Source of the DNA: Staphylotrichum longicolle
Lineage: Eukaryota; Ascomycota; Sordariomycetes; Sordariales; Chaetomiaceae
Assembly (NCBI GenBank): GCA_019096155.1
Contig: JAHCVI010000006.1
Location: 806,001 to 870,000, forward strand
DNA length: 64,000 nt
Direction of reading: 5' to 3'
Shown here: piece by piece, positions 46,620 to 57,615 of the stretch
Layout: each line of letters starts with the position of its first letter
Numbering within the stretch: position 1 is the first letter of the stretch
Translations under genes and position numbers: made by a program
Notes under the pieces: generated by a model
Told to the model about the DNA's origin: nothing
Seen by the model: the letters and a program-made list of their open reading frames with translations, nothing else
The model's database searches: none

Positions 46620-49177
46620 GGTGTGTGTCTTTTCTCTCTTATTGTTTGGGTTTGGGATGGGATCTGGGGGTGCGTGGGTTGTAGTGACGGGTGGTCGGCC
46701 GAGGTTGGGATGTTCTGGTCGGTCGTGGAATTTGGGGTGTAGAATGGATGGGTGTTGATTTTCAGGGAAGGTTGCAAGCGGTGGGAAATGTCGCGTTGCG
46801 CGGGTGTTTCGTTGGAAATCGTCAAACTCGGTGGTTGATGGATGGGAAGAAGCAGGTGTTGGAGGTGCAGGTGAGGCTGTCAGTTGGAGGCGTGGAGCTG
46901 GCAGCAGCCAGGCTGAAAGGCTGACGTCTGGGCTTCTTGGCAGCTCCGTGCTGGCAAGCTCCGCCAGCTGCTCCCACCTGGTGCCCAAGTTGTATTCAGG
47001 TACTCTCCATTTCCATCTTCATCTTCTCGCATCTCACGCCTCTTTGCCTCCCGGAAACTCCAGACTTCAAAGCGAATTTTCAAATTATGCATGTGGATAT
47101 CCATTTGCCCTTGAATTCGGTCATATCTCCCGGAAAGGAATGCAGCGCAAGCTTGTACGATCCAAGCCAAATGCAGCGCAGCGTTGGTCACGAAGGTATT
47201 GCAATTCGTGGACACTTCTTGGGTTCAGATGTTCTTGGCTTCGCCATCGACAACAGACAACAGCCACCGCCCTGTTCGCTCCAGCTCTTCAGTAAAGATA
47301 TTTACAGCCCATTCTCGCGCCCGACCGAGGAAGGTGAGTCAGCTTGGCGCTCTCAGCGCCTCGAACCAGGGCGTTTATCGAGGAAAAGAGTGCGACTCTC
47401 ACTTTCAGCCTCCAAACCATCGGGTCACAATGTACCATGTGCCAATGTAACCCCTGAACCTCGATTGCCGCGCTGCGCCAGCTTGATACCTGAGATGGGA
47501 CGTCCTGCAATCAAAAACTGGTGTGATGGTGGTCCCGTTTAGAGCTTAAGGCAAGGCGTTTTCGCTGCATGGCTCGCTCGACAGGCCAGATCGGGAAAGC
47601 TGTCGAAGGCGACCAGGCTGTGGGAAGCGCGGCTGTGTGGCACCTCACGATACCCAAGCATGGGATGGGCCATGTGTTTGATGGTATCGGAGATGGCCAG
47701 CCTGGAATTCGGGTGTCTACAATGGCTTTTTTGCCCGAACTCGTGGGCGGCTGCCGTGGTGGCACTGGCTTCCGTCTGATCTTAAAGTTGCAGCATTTCG
47801 CAAGTGCCTGGTTCGAGGAATGGAAGCCTCGATTCTTCCCTGCCCGCCCTTGGAATTCCCATGTTTGCCTTTCAGAGGCACCGCATTTTTGGTTGCCTGA
47901 TTTTCTTCACAAAACTCTCATTCTGCCAACACAACTTGATCCCGCCCGTGGCATCTTCTGCTCATCGCAAAAGTCGCAGTTCGGATCTCGCTTATGCGGC
48001 GACAGCAACAACACCATCCCCCGTGTTGCAGATTGCAGAGCATGAGTTGCCCCACAGACAGCCTGCAACTCCCCACCATCTTTGGAGCTCTCGAAGAACC
48101 CCACTGCGGCCGTTGCAATGACGTCCTGGCACAACTTCCCGTCGCAGGCTCGAGGCCAGCGCGAGCCGTATCCTCGTACCAAGCCCATCCCAGCGATCGC
48201 TGTTCCCAGCGCGGCCGGGAAACTCAAGAAATTGTCAGGTACGTGCGTTCGAGTTGATGACCATGCACAGTGACTTCCTGCCGGCACTCAGTTGGGGATT
48301 GTGGGGTGTGTTCTATTTCTGGAAAGCACCTCCACTGAAGCCGGAGTGCTGGGCAAGAACAGCCATGGGAGATGACAGACAGGGAGACCAGGCAGGACAG
48401 GGGGGCCCAAAAGGAGGGGCAGCAGGCAGTGCAGGCCTAACGAATCGCCAACCGCCAAATCGGAGCTGCTGGTGCGCAGATCACAAGTCCCTGAGTCGCG
48501 TCCGCGCTTCGCTTCGAATCGACCAAAGAAGACGAGCTTGCCTGCAAGCTGCCGTGCGAGATGATAAGCCTTCGGTAGTGGCGCACTCGAGCGAGCCCAA
48601 CAACACCATGCCTACCTGAGCACAAACACGGCGCGACATCCTGCACTGTCTCCATACCTTATTTCTCGGCACAATCCTCGCTGCACTGCTGACGGCGATA
48701 TGCTGGCCCATCCACCCATGTTGGCCCCCCCGGCAAGCTCCATCCCATCTCAGGAACAGCCACAGTCGACCCCTTCAAAAGAAGGGTTGTGCCTCGCATT
48801 TGCTCGCCGCTGAGTCTGGCTCGTCTAAACCAAACCCCCGCTCCTGATTTCGATCGGCATCCGGGTTTCTCGGACGTTGAAGAGCGAAGACACAACGGAC
48901 GACGGACGAACAGCGGACACTTGCTCTTGGCGCGCCCCTCCTTTTGCGTCTGCGGCCCTGCCCTGCCTTGCCCACCTTGCCTGATCCCCGCCATCGTTGG
49001 AGCCCAGCACCTGTAACTGGTTGAAGCGGGGGAACACGCGAAAGAAGGCTACCGTACATCTGTACCTTATTCTCGTTCGCGGGGTTTGGCCGCATCGGGG
49101 CAATTCCTTGCTGACTCCTTCGCTCATTAATTTATGCAGGCCTGGCTCAGCCGCCCAGTAACGATTCTCTCGACACA
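46620..49177. other. Long intergenic region, divergent promoters of Rpn12 and the Skt5-like gene
   Basis: About 2.56 kb. Several open frames of 60-200 codons occur on both strands, but none shows conserved motifs, biased composition or matching splice sites, so I call no gene. A C/T-rich block before 49178 is probably the 5' UTR of the downstream gene. Confidence 0.5.
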
Positions 49178-52100
49178 ATGCCCGAGTTTGGCGCAACCTT
49201 TGTCCCCGGAGGCTACGATGACTACTACATGCCCGAGGTCATCGCCCCGGCTCCCCAGAGGTGAGTGAGCGCCCATGACGACGGAATTTCCCCCAGGACC
49301 CCCTTCTGCGTCTTATCGGGTTCGGATGCCCCCGCCGATCGATCCGCGCGGCGGCCTCTCCCGAAGCCGAGCGATTGGATGAGGCTCGGCCCCGGTGAGG
49401 TGAGGCTGGATGGAGGCTGGAGGCTGACATCGGCCGCGTTGGCTGCAGGGTAATGCCCGAGGTGCCCCAGAACATGCAGGAAGATATCCAGCGCATGGAA
49501 CTCGAAGCCAACGACTCTGGACACAACCGCGACGGCAAGGCGACAGCGCAGAGCGAAGAGGCCAAGTCGTAAGTGCGCCAACCCGCCCAACGACATGATT
49601 GGACCCATCTCCGCTGTGGATCAGGCTGGCTGACTGCGGGCTTCCTTTGGCACAGCTTCAAACCCTTTCAGACCAGCGCCGCCGACTCCGCAGCCATGGA
49701 CGCGCCTTCGTTCTCCCCGTTCCCCAAGGTCAAGGGCGAAAACATCCCGCCCAGCGACGAAGAGAAGGAGCAGATCCTGTGGGAAGCCCGCAACCTGGTG
49801 CTCCACTCCAACAATGTGTCGATGCAGGTGACGTGGGCCCGCGACACCCTCATCTGGGTCGAGATCGCCCAGGATGCCGAGGCCAGGGAGCGGAAGCGGG
49901 AGGGCAAGGACGCAGAGCGACCGGTGACGCCCAAGACGGAACACGAGCTGCGCGTCGACGCCGTCAACATTCTCGACTACCTCGCCCAGCAAGACCACCC
50001 CGAGGCGACCTTTATGAAAGGAAAATGGCTCGAGTTTGGCAAGTTTGGATTCCGCGAGAATAAGCGGGAGGCATACTCGCTCTACAAAAAGGCGGCCGAG
50101 ATTGGGTACGGACGGGCGGAATACCGGATGGGCATGCTGTACGAGAATTCCAACGACATCCCCAACGCCCTCAAGCACTACTCGCTTGGCGTCCAGCTGG
50201 GCGACTCCGCATCCAACTACCGTCTGGGCATGATGCACCTCATGGGCCAGCACGGATACCAGAAGGATTTCCTGCAGGGACTCGAGATGATTCAGCATGC
50301 CGCCGACACGGCTGACGAGGATGCCCCTCAGGGCGCCTACGTCTACGGCATGCTCATCGCCCGGGAGCTGCCCGATATCACCATCCCCGAAAACGTCCTT
50401 CCGTGCGATCTCGCCGTTGCGCGGCAGTATATTGAGAAGGCGGCCTATCTGAGCTTTGCCAAGGCGCAATTGAAGATGGGACAGGCGTACGAGCTCAGCC
50501 AGCTCGGGTGCGACTTCAACCCAGCATACTCGCTGCACTACTACGGCCTCGCTGCCCGCCAGGGCCAGCCCGAGGCGTCGCTCGGCGTGAGCCGATGGTT
50601 CCTCTTTGGGTACGAGAATCTCTTCCCCAAGAACGAGCAGCTCGCCTTCAAGTATGCCATGGAAGCGGCCCAATCAGGCCTGGCTACTGGCGAGTTCGCA
50701 ATGGGATACTACCACGAGATTGGCATCCATGTGCAGAAGGACGTCCGCGAGGCGCGCAGGTGGTACGAGATGGCGGCCGACCACGGAAACAAGGACGCCA
50801 AGGACAGACTCGAGTCACTGAGCCAGTCTAAGACACTGACGAAGGCTGACCACGAGACGACGACCCTCACCCGCATCAAATCGCAACACGGATCGCAGCG
50901 CGGCAAGCGGCCCGACCGGTTCGCAAGGCAGAACGCTGTCATGCCAACCTTGAGCGAGAGTGATCCCAATGCTCATGGCGGTATGTTCACGTCTCATCCA
51001 CCCAATAGTATCGCAGCTGACAATATCGCAGGCGCAGTCGATTTCCCGGACCCTTCGCCCAGGCCACCTGCTTTTACTGTCAATATTGACAGCAACCCCG
51101 CGATGCGGCCCAAGTCCGCGGCGCCCTATCCCCACGATGACCAGCCACTGCCGCTCAACCTCCGGCCCAAGTCCACCGCGCCCTATCCCGAAGGCGACAT
51201 GCGCGGCCCACATCTAAATCCAGGTGCTCGTCTTCCCGTAGGGGCGGGTCCCCACGCCGACCGTCCTGGGAGCGCGTTCGGCATCCGACCTCTTTCACCT
51301 GGCTTACCTGCTCACCCTGCTGTCGGCGTCGGCCGCGGCCGTCCCGTATCAAGTCAACCTGCCGCGCCCGGGTGGGAACCCCAGATGCCCGCAGGCTACA
51401 GAAAACCGAGCCCCGGCCCAGGAGCCCAATGGCAGCAACCCCCTCCACCCCAACACGACCCACGCTACGGAGCCGGCGCCGTCCCCGCAGGCACCGTGCC
51501 CGTCGGCGACCCCACCCGCGCCCGCCTCCAAAAACCCAACCCCAATCTCCCACCCACCCCTCAGGGCCCTCCGCAAGGCCAGTATCCAATGTCCGGCGCG
51601 GGCGGCTATCCACCTCAAGGCGGCCCCGCCCCTGCCCCCGTCCAACCAGGCCGTGACTACGGCCCGCGCCCAGTCGCCGGCGTCCGCCCGGTCAGCGACA
51701 GCTACGGCCCTTCCGGAGGCTACGACCGGTATGGCGCCGTCCCTCCTGCCGCCGGCCGGCCACCACACACCAGCATGCACGCCCCAGCGAGCAACCCCAA
51801 TCTCCGCCTACCCCATGGACCCGGCGCAGGTCCCAACAGACCCATGTCGCACATTGACCAGGGCGGTCCAGGGAGGGCGAGCGCGCCGCCTGCGGCACAG
51901 CAGCAGAATATCCGACCGGGTACGGGCCAACCACATGGTGCGGCGCCGAGTCCCGGGCCGGCAGTGGTGGGTGCACCGAGGCCGGGTGGGGGCGGGAGAC
52001 CGGCGGGGAATGTCACGGCGCATCCGGACGGGAAGACAATGGGCCAGGGCCCGGCGACATTTGAGGAGATGGGGATTCCGCAGGGGAAGAATGAAGGGGA

Positions 52101-52192
52101 TTGCGTAAGTTTTTTTTCATACCCATGTGCAGTCAGGATTGGAGGGGATGTGTCAATGGGGTGATGCTAACGTGATAAAGGTGGTCATGTAA
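49178..52192 (+). CDS. Skt5/Chs4-like chitin synthase activator with Sel1 repeats and a C-terminal CaaX box
   Basis: Five exons (49178-49260, 49449-49568, 49656-50980, 51032-52104, 52181-52192) give 870 residues. About seven Sel1-like repeats span residues 170-450, for example FRENKREAYSLYKKAAEIGY, ALKHYSLGVQLGDSASNYRL and VREARRWYEMAADHGNKDAK. The remainder (about 460-860) is Pro/Gly-rich and disordered. The last exon supplies only Val-Val-Met-stop, so with the preceding Cys the protein ends in CVVM. Yeast Skt5/Chs4, the activator and localiser of chitin synthase III, ends with a farnesylated CaaX box, so membrane anchoring is expected. The third intron (50981-51031; GTATGT, CTGAC, CGCAG) is 51 nt and stop-free, so it can be read through in frame. 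Family assignment is strong; specific paralogue is unclear. Confidence 0.88.
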
Positions 52193-53278
52193 CGAACCTG
52201 TTCAACCTTTTGGACAAACGAACGATCCTACTGGGCTTCGGGTTCAAACCCTTTTAGGTTGGGGATGAGGACAGGATACGTTCTGGGAGTGGTGTGGTGA
52301 GCGTCGGATTGCCCACATTTGATGGGATTCTGCTTGGTATTTGGACGCAATGCCGCAAATGCTGAATTGGGCCATGACCATGGTTTTAGTGACCTACCTT
52401 AAATCGTTGAGCTGGACGTCAGCCTGCCTGGTTTGACCGGCTTAGCTTGGCTTGGCTTGGTTAACGTTGGGTTGGAGGGGATGAGAACGGGATCTGGGAA
52501 AGAGGGGAGGGTTGGTTGGGGTGGGGGTTGTTTGTGTTGTACATATTCCGTACCTTTGGTATGGTTCTTGATGATCTGGTGATGAGTTGCAGTTGCCTTG
52601 GGGCGAGGTTATAGAGATGAAGTAGACTTCACGATGGTGTGTGTGCTTGGTGTTTAGTGGTGCGGTGATGGTGTCGTGTTGGGTTGATGTTCTTTGCATC
52701 ACTCACTGTCTTGGCTAGAGCATCTTGCCGATTTTCGGGTTGTATCGTGGGGTTTGACCCCATCTTTCTCGGTTCTTGTCTGTCTCTGTCTTCTCATTTC
52801 CGTCGGGGGTTCCTAGGCGATCTTGTGCTCCCTGTCCGGTCTCGATCCCGCTCTCAGGCTTCTCTCCTTTTTACTTCGGCAAGATGACTGAGGGACACCA
52901 TCAACCGAAGGAGGACCAGGGCTCACACCAATCGACCACTACACGGCTTATTCATGCCAAAGTTGTTGAGTTGACAGCCCATCGCCAATGTACCTGCCGC
53001 TTCGCATGTCCAGCGTTCGCCTTCAGGTCCCTTGCTAAGCTCACCTTGGCGTCTCGTTTCAACCTTCTTCATGAGTTGAGTGAGGTGGGGAACAGTGAGG
53101 GTCCATCTCATTATATTAACATAGTGGATACTGGATTAGCAAATCTAGAAATACTTCTGGGGATGGAATGTCAAATCGAGGAGTGGTGACCGGCAGCTAC
53201 GGTGGCGCTGGTGTTGGGCTGTCAGTTAGTTCTCTGACGGCAACGGAATATCAAGGCAGCTTTCGAAGAGTAGTTAGC
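52193..53278. other. Intergenic, convergent 3' ends
   Basis: Over 1 kb without a convincing gene. A roughly 100-codon frame starting MTEGHHQPKEDQG near 52883 has no conserved features, and I do not call it. The stretch 53100-53170 is AT-rich. Confidence 0.5.
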
Positions 53279-53330
53279 ACATATACGACCATAACCGCGC
53301 AAAAATACGGGATCCCGTCCGCTCCCCCTT
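53279..53330 (+). pseudogene. 5S rRNA pseudogene fragment (5' half only)
   Basis: The sequence starts ACATATACGACCATA and contains AAAAATACGGGATCCCGT followed by CCGCTCCCCC. This matches the 5' part of Sordariomycete 5S rRNA (ACATACGACCATA... CGGGATCCCGTCCGCTC), with a TA insertion near the start and a changed loop. Downstream of about 53330 the similarity fades, and the distal half with the TGGGTGGGTGACC-type arm is absent. The internal promoter is therefore incomplete, and it should not be transcribed as 5S. It lies about 70 bp beyond the stop of the neighbouring HET gene. Confidence 0.65.
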
Positions 53331-53402
53331 GTCAAACGCACAAGGGCATCCTCAACTAGAGGAGAACTTTGCCGACTATCGATATATATATACAAATCGG
53401 AT

Positions 53403-55295
53403 TTAATGAATCCGCAGCGTCTGTGCCAAGCGGTCACTCCGTCGAAGCTCGCCTTGCATGATTCCGAAGACGTAGGCTTCACCAATTAGACCAAAGTGTC
53501 GGTGGCCACTGGTGAGATGGCCGCGTCCGCGCACGATGTAAGGCAGCTTGGCTCCGAGGAAGCTGCAAACAAGGTCTCCCACTCTTGTCGCTCCTGGGCC
53601 CGTTCCCACGTATCCAGATTTGCATCTGAAGGGACGGCGCGAATGCAGGAGTGCAATGCGTGCCACGATGTCAGCCGGGTGTAGCAGTGCTCCAACGGGG
53701 GGGTCGGGCAGCCGCGGTCGCTTTTGGGAGAGATTGGCAAAGCGATGGTGCATTGGACGTGGGTTGCAAATCTGGTCAAGGACTTCGTTGAGAAGAGGGA
53801 AGTAGCTTGTCCAATCCTCTCCTTTCCCCCCGTACGGTACGCCGGCCGAGATGCATGCGGCCGCAGCGAGAACTTCGTCGTCGTCACAATGCGAGAATTT
53901 TCGAGATTTCTCGCAAAGCTCCCGGATCTGGTTGAGGTAGGCCACTGCTCGCTCCACGTCCAGCGGCTGGAGCCATTCCGGATCCCAGACATCTCCTCCA
54001 CATTCAACAACCTCATCCACTAAGCAACCGCGGATCTCCAGGACATCCAGCTCTGCCAGACGAACGGCCTGTCTGGACAAGCTTGAGGGATCAGAGGTGC
54101 AGAACGGTGACCGCCAGGGCGGCCCAGCACAGGGCATCTTTACCGGCATGGCCCAGTCCGGTACCCACGTGGGCAAATCAGTATGAGTCTTGGGAGACTG
54201 AGAAAAGGCCAGCACGTCTATGTGGCCTTGCTGCAGCATCCGAAACGCTGCTCTGGTGAAGGCCTGCTGTGGCGTCATGGTGTAGTCCGGGAACTCGGAG
54301 AACTCGGCCGCGTCGGTTGCAAGACTGAGTACAGAGAATATCCTGTCCACATGGTTCGAGGTTAAGGGATAGTTATAGTCGTGTTCAAGAGCTAGCGTTG
54401 ACGCAAGCACATGAAACAGCGGCTCGACGCGTCCCTCGTTCTGATTTTCCCAGTATCGGGCCCTTCGAGCGAAAACGCCTTCCATGAAGCTGGTGAACGG
54501 CGTCATGTAACAGCGTCCGATTATGCTCCGTACTTGAGCAGCACTTATTCGGGACTCTTTTGTCGCTTCCAGCGCCGTTGCCGCAGGTGGAGGGTTCGAG
54601 GCCAAATCTGAGGCAAACTCGAGAACGGCGCGGAGCTGCCGGACTCCAACCTGGACTCCCCCGCAGGCAATCTGGATGTTCGCTGCCACAGCAAACTCCT
54701 GGAGGATCCAGAGCCTCTGCCAATACTCTCGCCGGCAAAGCGCCTGGAAGGCATCTGCGATTGCCCTCACTGTGTCCGGGTGCCGGTGTAGCGCGAGGAA
54801 TCGGTCTTCCTCGGCCGCCCAGAGCCACTCCCCCATGCGCGCGAGGTGCCCCAGCAGCAGGTCGCTGCTGTCTGCCGTGTCACCGAGCCAGGCCACTACG
54901 AGACTAGCTTCGCTGTAGATGCGGCGCATCTGCTGGACCTGGACGGACTTCTCGGCGGCGTCAGTTTGGTTTATGCAGATCTGGTCGATCCAGACGTATA
55001 TCTCCTCGTCCTTCGACTGGAGATGCTGAAGCGCTGATGCGGCGGCGGCGTTTACCAAGTACTGATTGCCTCCAATGGCCAGTGTAGACGAGATAGGCTG
55101 GATTCCCCAGGCGTAAGATAGAGCAATGTAGCGTGGAGCGGCTCCAAGTGGGGCGTAGTACAGATCGCACCGCGGTACATCGCCGGCGGACTGCGCAGGC
55201 CGAACTCTTATGAGTCGAATTTCCGCCTCGGGGTTGCTTAAGGCCTCATATCGAAGCTCTTCGAGGCGCCGGATAGGTTGCGAAGTGTCGCACAT
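53403..55295 (-). CDS. HET (heterokaryon incompatibility) domain protein, about 630 residues, intronless
   Basis: One continuous frame from MCDTSQPIRRLEELRYEALS. The HET domain (about residues 60-210) shows PRYIALSYAWG, DEEIYVWIDQICINQTDAAE, the block EKSVQVQQMRRIYSEASLVV and AWLGDTADSS. It continues with REYWQRLWILQEFAVAANIQ and NHVDRIFSVLSLATDA, a layout common to the larger HET proteins that end with an inhibitory or regulatory C-terminal region. The open frame extends upstream without an ATG to about 55500 and includes a hydrophobic stretch, so an additional 5' exon is possible. HET domains execute incompatibility-type cell death. The next gene (55761) starts in the opposite direction 465 bp away. 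Confidence 0.9.
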   Translation of the reverse strand: MCDTSQPIRRLEELRYEALSNPEAEIRLIRVRPAQSAGDVPRCDLYYAPLGAAPRYIALSYAWGIQPISSTLAIGGNQYLVNAAAASALQHLQSKDEEIYVWIDQICINQTDAAEKSVQVQQMRRIYSEASLVVAWLGDTADSSDLLLGHLARMGEWLWAAEEDRFLALHRHPDTVRAIADAFQALCRREYWQRLWILQEFAVAANIQIACGGVQVGVRQLRAVLEFASDLASNPPPAATALEATKESRISAAQVRSIIGRCYMTPFTSFMEGVFARRARYWENQNEGRVEPLFHVLASTLALEHDYNYPLTSNHVDRIFSVLSLATDAAEFSEFPDYTMTPQQAFTRAAFRMLQQGHIDVLAFSQSPKTHTDLPTWVPDWAMPVKMPCAGPPWRSPFCTSDPSSLSRQAVRLAELDVLEIRGCLVDEVVECGGDVWDPEWLQPLDVERAVAYLNQIRELCEKSRKFSHCDDDEVLAAAACISAGVPYGGKGEDWTSYFPLLNEVLDQICNPRPMHHRFANLSQKRPRLPDPPVGALLHPADIVARIALLHSRRPFRCKSGYVGTGPGATRVGDLVCSFLGAKLPYIVRGRGHLTSGHRHFGLIGEAYVFGIMQGELRRSDRLAQTLRIH

Positions 55296-55760
55296 GATGC
55301 CTGGCCTGTTCAGGGGCTGGGACACGGCTGGGTCGTTTAGGTCCACGGGTGTAGGAAGACAGTCCGGTGCTGCCTTTCCAGCCAAAAAGTCGATTTCGGT
55401 ATGCTCCAGTCGACCAAGGGCAGTAAAGACTGTCACAGTCGCGGCTTTGATGGCTGCAAACGCAAGGAAGTGATACGACAAACTCGATGTGCCACCAGGC
55501 ACAGCACGGGTCGGCTGATGTGTCGACTTAATAGCAACCAGGCTCAGCTCATCAAGACCTTACCTACTTCATCGACCGAGTTCCTGAGCCAGCCGCACAG
55601 CCCCCAAACGCCAAGCCCCATACGGTGCATCACAAATTCCCGCCAAAGTTCTCCTCTTATTTGCCGCAGGCCGTCCCCAAGCCAAGAAAAAAGTACCATC
55701 CTTTCCCACTCATTTCCACGCGGATGTAGCTGACTGAAGACCGCGCAAGAGCATCACGCA
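55296..55760. promoter_or_regulatory. Divergent promoter region between HET gene and unknown 467-residue gene
   Basis: A 465-bp spacer between head-to-head start codons. The part next to the HET start is open in the HET frame and could hold an extra N-terminal exon. No defined site was recognised. Confidence 0.5.
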
Positions 55761-57253
55761 ATGGAAAACATCTCCCACGCCCTCTCAACACTGGCGGTTC
55801 TCACATGCACCCTCGAAGTCCACGGCTTCATACTCAACCCGGGTTTGGCCGGAGACGATACCGGTGCCCAAACCAAGGCCCTGCTTGGAAAGTTCGCGTC
55901 GAGTCTGGAAATTCTTTACGACACACTCGAGACCCTCGAGATATCCGACATCAATCCGTTAGAGCCGCTGCCTTCCGACTTCTATGCGACTACTAAAACA
56001 TGCGTCGAGGAGCTTGACGCGTTGGAACACGCTTTGCGGCGGTTCTTCGAGCTGGATGCTACTAGACTTCTGGCTAGAACTCCACCATGGCCGATGCAGC
56101 CGAATAAGGTGCGGATAATGGAGGATTGGAAGATTTACGGGGCTCGGGTCCCGAGAATTCTGCTCACTGGATGTAAATTGAACGGCATGGTAGCCACGCT
56201 GGAGAAATGCGTCAAGTCACTTGAACCATATGTGCCGAAACTGCTGTAAGTTCTGCCTCCAGCCCAGCATCTAACTAGTTATTGAACTGTCAAGATCTCC
56301 AAGCTTCGTTGAATATTTGCCTAACTAGAAGTAGAAACTCCGCGGGCGAGATGGTGACGGATCATACCGGACCTGACCGCAATCAGGAATGCTTCCTGCC
56401 TGGGCTTCTCGAAGACAGAGGTCGGCCATTTGTCGCGGCCTTTACCGAAGGCGGCCTGGTGTCGCATCATCTGATGCATCTCCTCGCGGATATTTTCAAC
56501 GGAACAATGGGCTTCTCAAAGCAGCAACAGCGGAAAATGCTGCGTCTGCTCGAGCAATTCGGGGATAGCTCGACGAGTGATGTCTCCTTGCAGCCCTGGT
56601 CGTCTACCGTTGTGATAGATGAGGACCCCCGCATGGAAGAGGACCTCAGCGGCAACCTCATCTCCGACCGTCCTCACGGGGACGACTCCGACGAGTACGA
56701 GTACGAGTACTACTACGCCGAATACTACGCCGAAGACTACTGGGACTCTGAGGGACTGGTATTCGTATCAGAGAACCCAGTGTTAGAGTGGCTGGAAGAC
56801 GCATTAGTCCGCAGCCGGAACATCCTCTCTGACCCCTTTCTCTCACAGGCCAACACGGTCCCATCATCGAAGGCAAAAGCCTTCATTCACTACCTGGAGG
56901 ATCATGATATCCAACGCCTCGTGCAGGTTTCCCATAAGCTTCGTCGGCGATGTTGGGGCGGCCGTCATCTCGGACTGAGAAAAAGTGCACTTCTTCCGAC
57001 AGCAGTTGCTGGGAACGGAAAGGGCGGCACTGTCGACATGGCCAAATTCCTTGATCTTGCTGTCTACTTTCGCCATGCAACCTTTCAATCCTTGAGTTCC
57101 GGGATGTGGGGCGCGAAAAGGCCTCCTCGCGCTCCTCCTCGCTATATTAGCAAAGGGTATTTTATGTCGGTTGGTCGGAACGGAGACCAGCAGGTGAAAG
57201 ACATGGCATCGTCGTCACGGCAGGGCACACAAGGGAAAGGGCGAGCCTTGTAA
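55761..57253 (+). CDS. Unknown protein, 467 residues, helical N-terminus and acidic tyrosine-rich segment
   Basis: Exons 55761-56245 and 56335-57253 join in frame with a GTAAGT donor, CTAAC branch point and GTAG acceptor. The N-terminal 160 residues (MENISHALSTLAVLTCTLEV...) are predicted helical with regular Leu spacing (ASSLEILYDTLETLEISDI, CVEELDALEHALRRFFEL), reminiscent of the helical N-terminal domains of fungal STAND proteins; this resemblance is an impression only. A segment at about 300-330 is extremely acidic and Tyr-rich (DEYEYEYYYAEYYAEDYWDS). The C-terminus is basic. There is no signal peptide or membrane segment. I do not recognise the family. Head-to-head placement with a HET gene suggests, but does not show, a functional pair. 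Confidence 0.7.
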
Positions 57254-57615
57254 TGTACTATATTGACGCGAAGACAGCCGGCTATAGGAAGAGAGAATGA
57301 TAGAAAGAGAACCAAAGCCCTCCAAAGTCCTGTAGTTATCTTAAGCTCCTTTCCCTCCGAGCTCGCCACAAACAGTGCTCTCTCTCTTTCTCCAGTGCCG
57401 CACTCTATTGCCCAATCATTGCCATGGCTCTGCGGTGGTGGAATGGCCGATCCCTAGGGAGCCCGCTCCCCTCGGATGTAGAGGGATTCGATTTTCTTTT
57501 TGTTCAGGGGAGGGTGGCAAAATCGCTGAACTTTGCCTACCTTAATTGAGATGATACTAAGCTTTTAAGCTATTATATATTACTTTAGTTATCCTGATAT
57601 CCCTAGCTGCTATAC
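57254..57615. other. Intergenic, convergent 3' ends, with a TpA-rich patch
   Basis: 362 bp without a gene. Positions 57538-57622 are markedly AT- and TpA-rich (AAGCTATTATATATTACTTT), unlike the surroundings, and overlap the stop codon of the rhodopsin-like gene. Confidence 0.55.

Noticed and set aside
46937..47542. 201-codon frame in the Rpn12/Skt5-like spacer
   Set aside because: No conserved motif, no signal peptide and no supporting splice structure; typical of chance frames in GC-rich DNA.
52883..53189. Possible small protein starting MTEGHHQPKEDQG
   Set aside because: About 100 codons with no recognisable features, next to an AT-rich stretch and a 5S fragment; not supportable.
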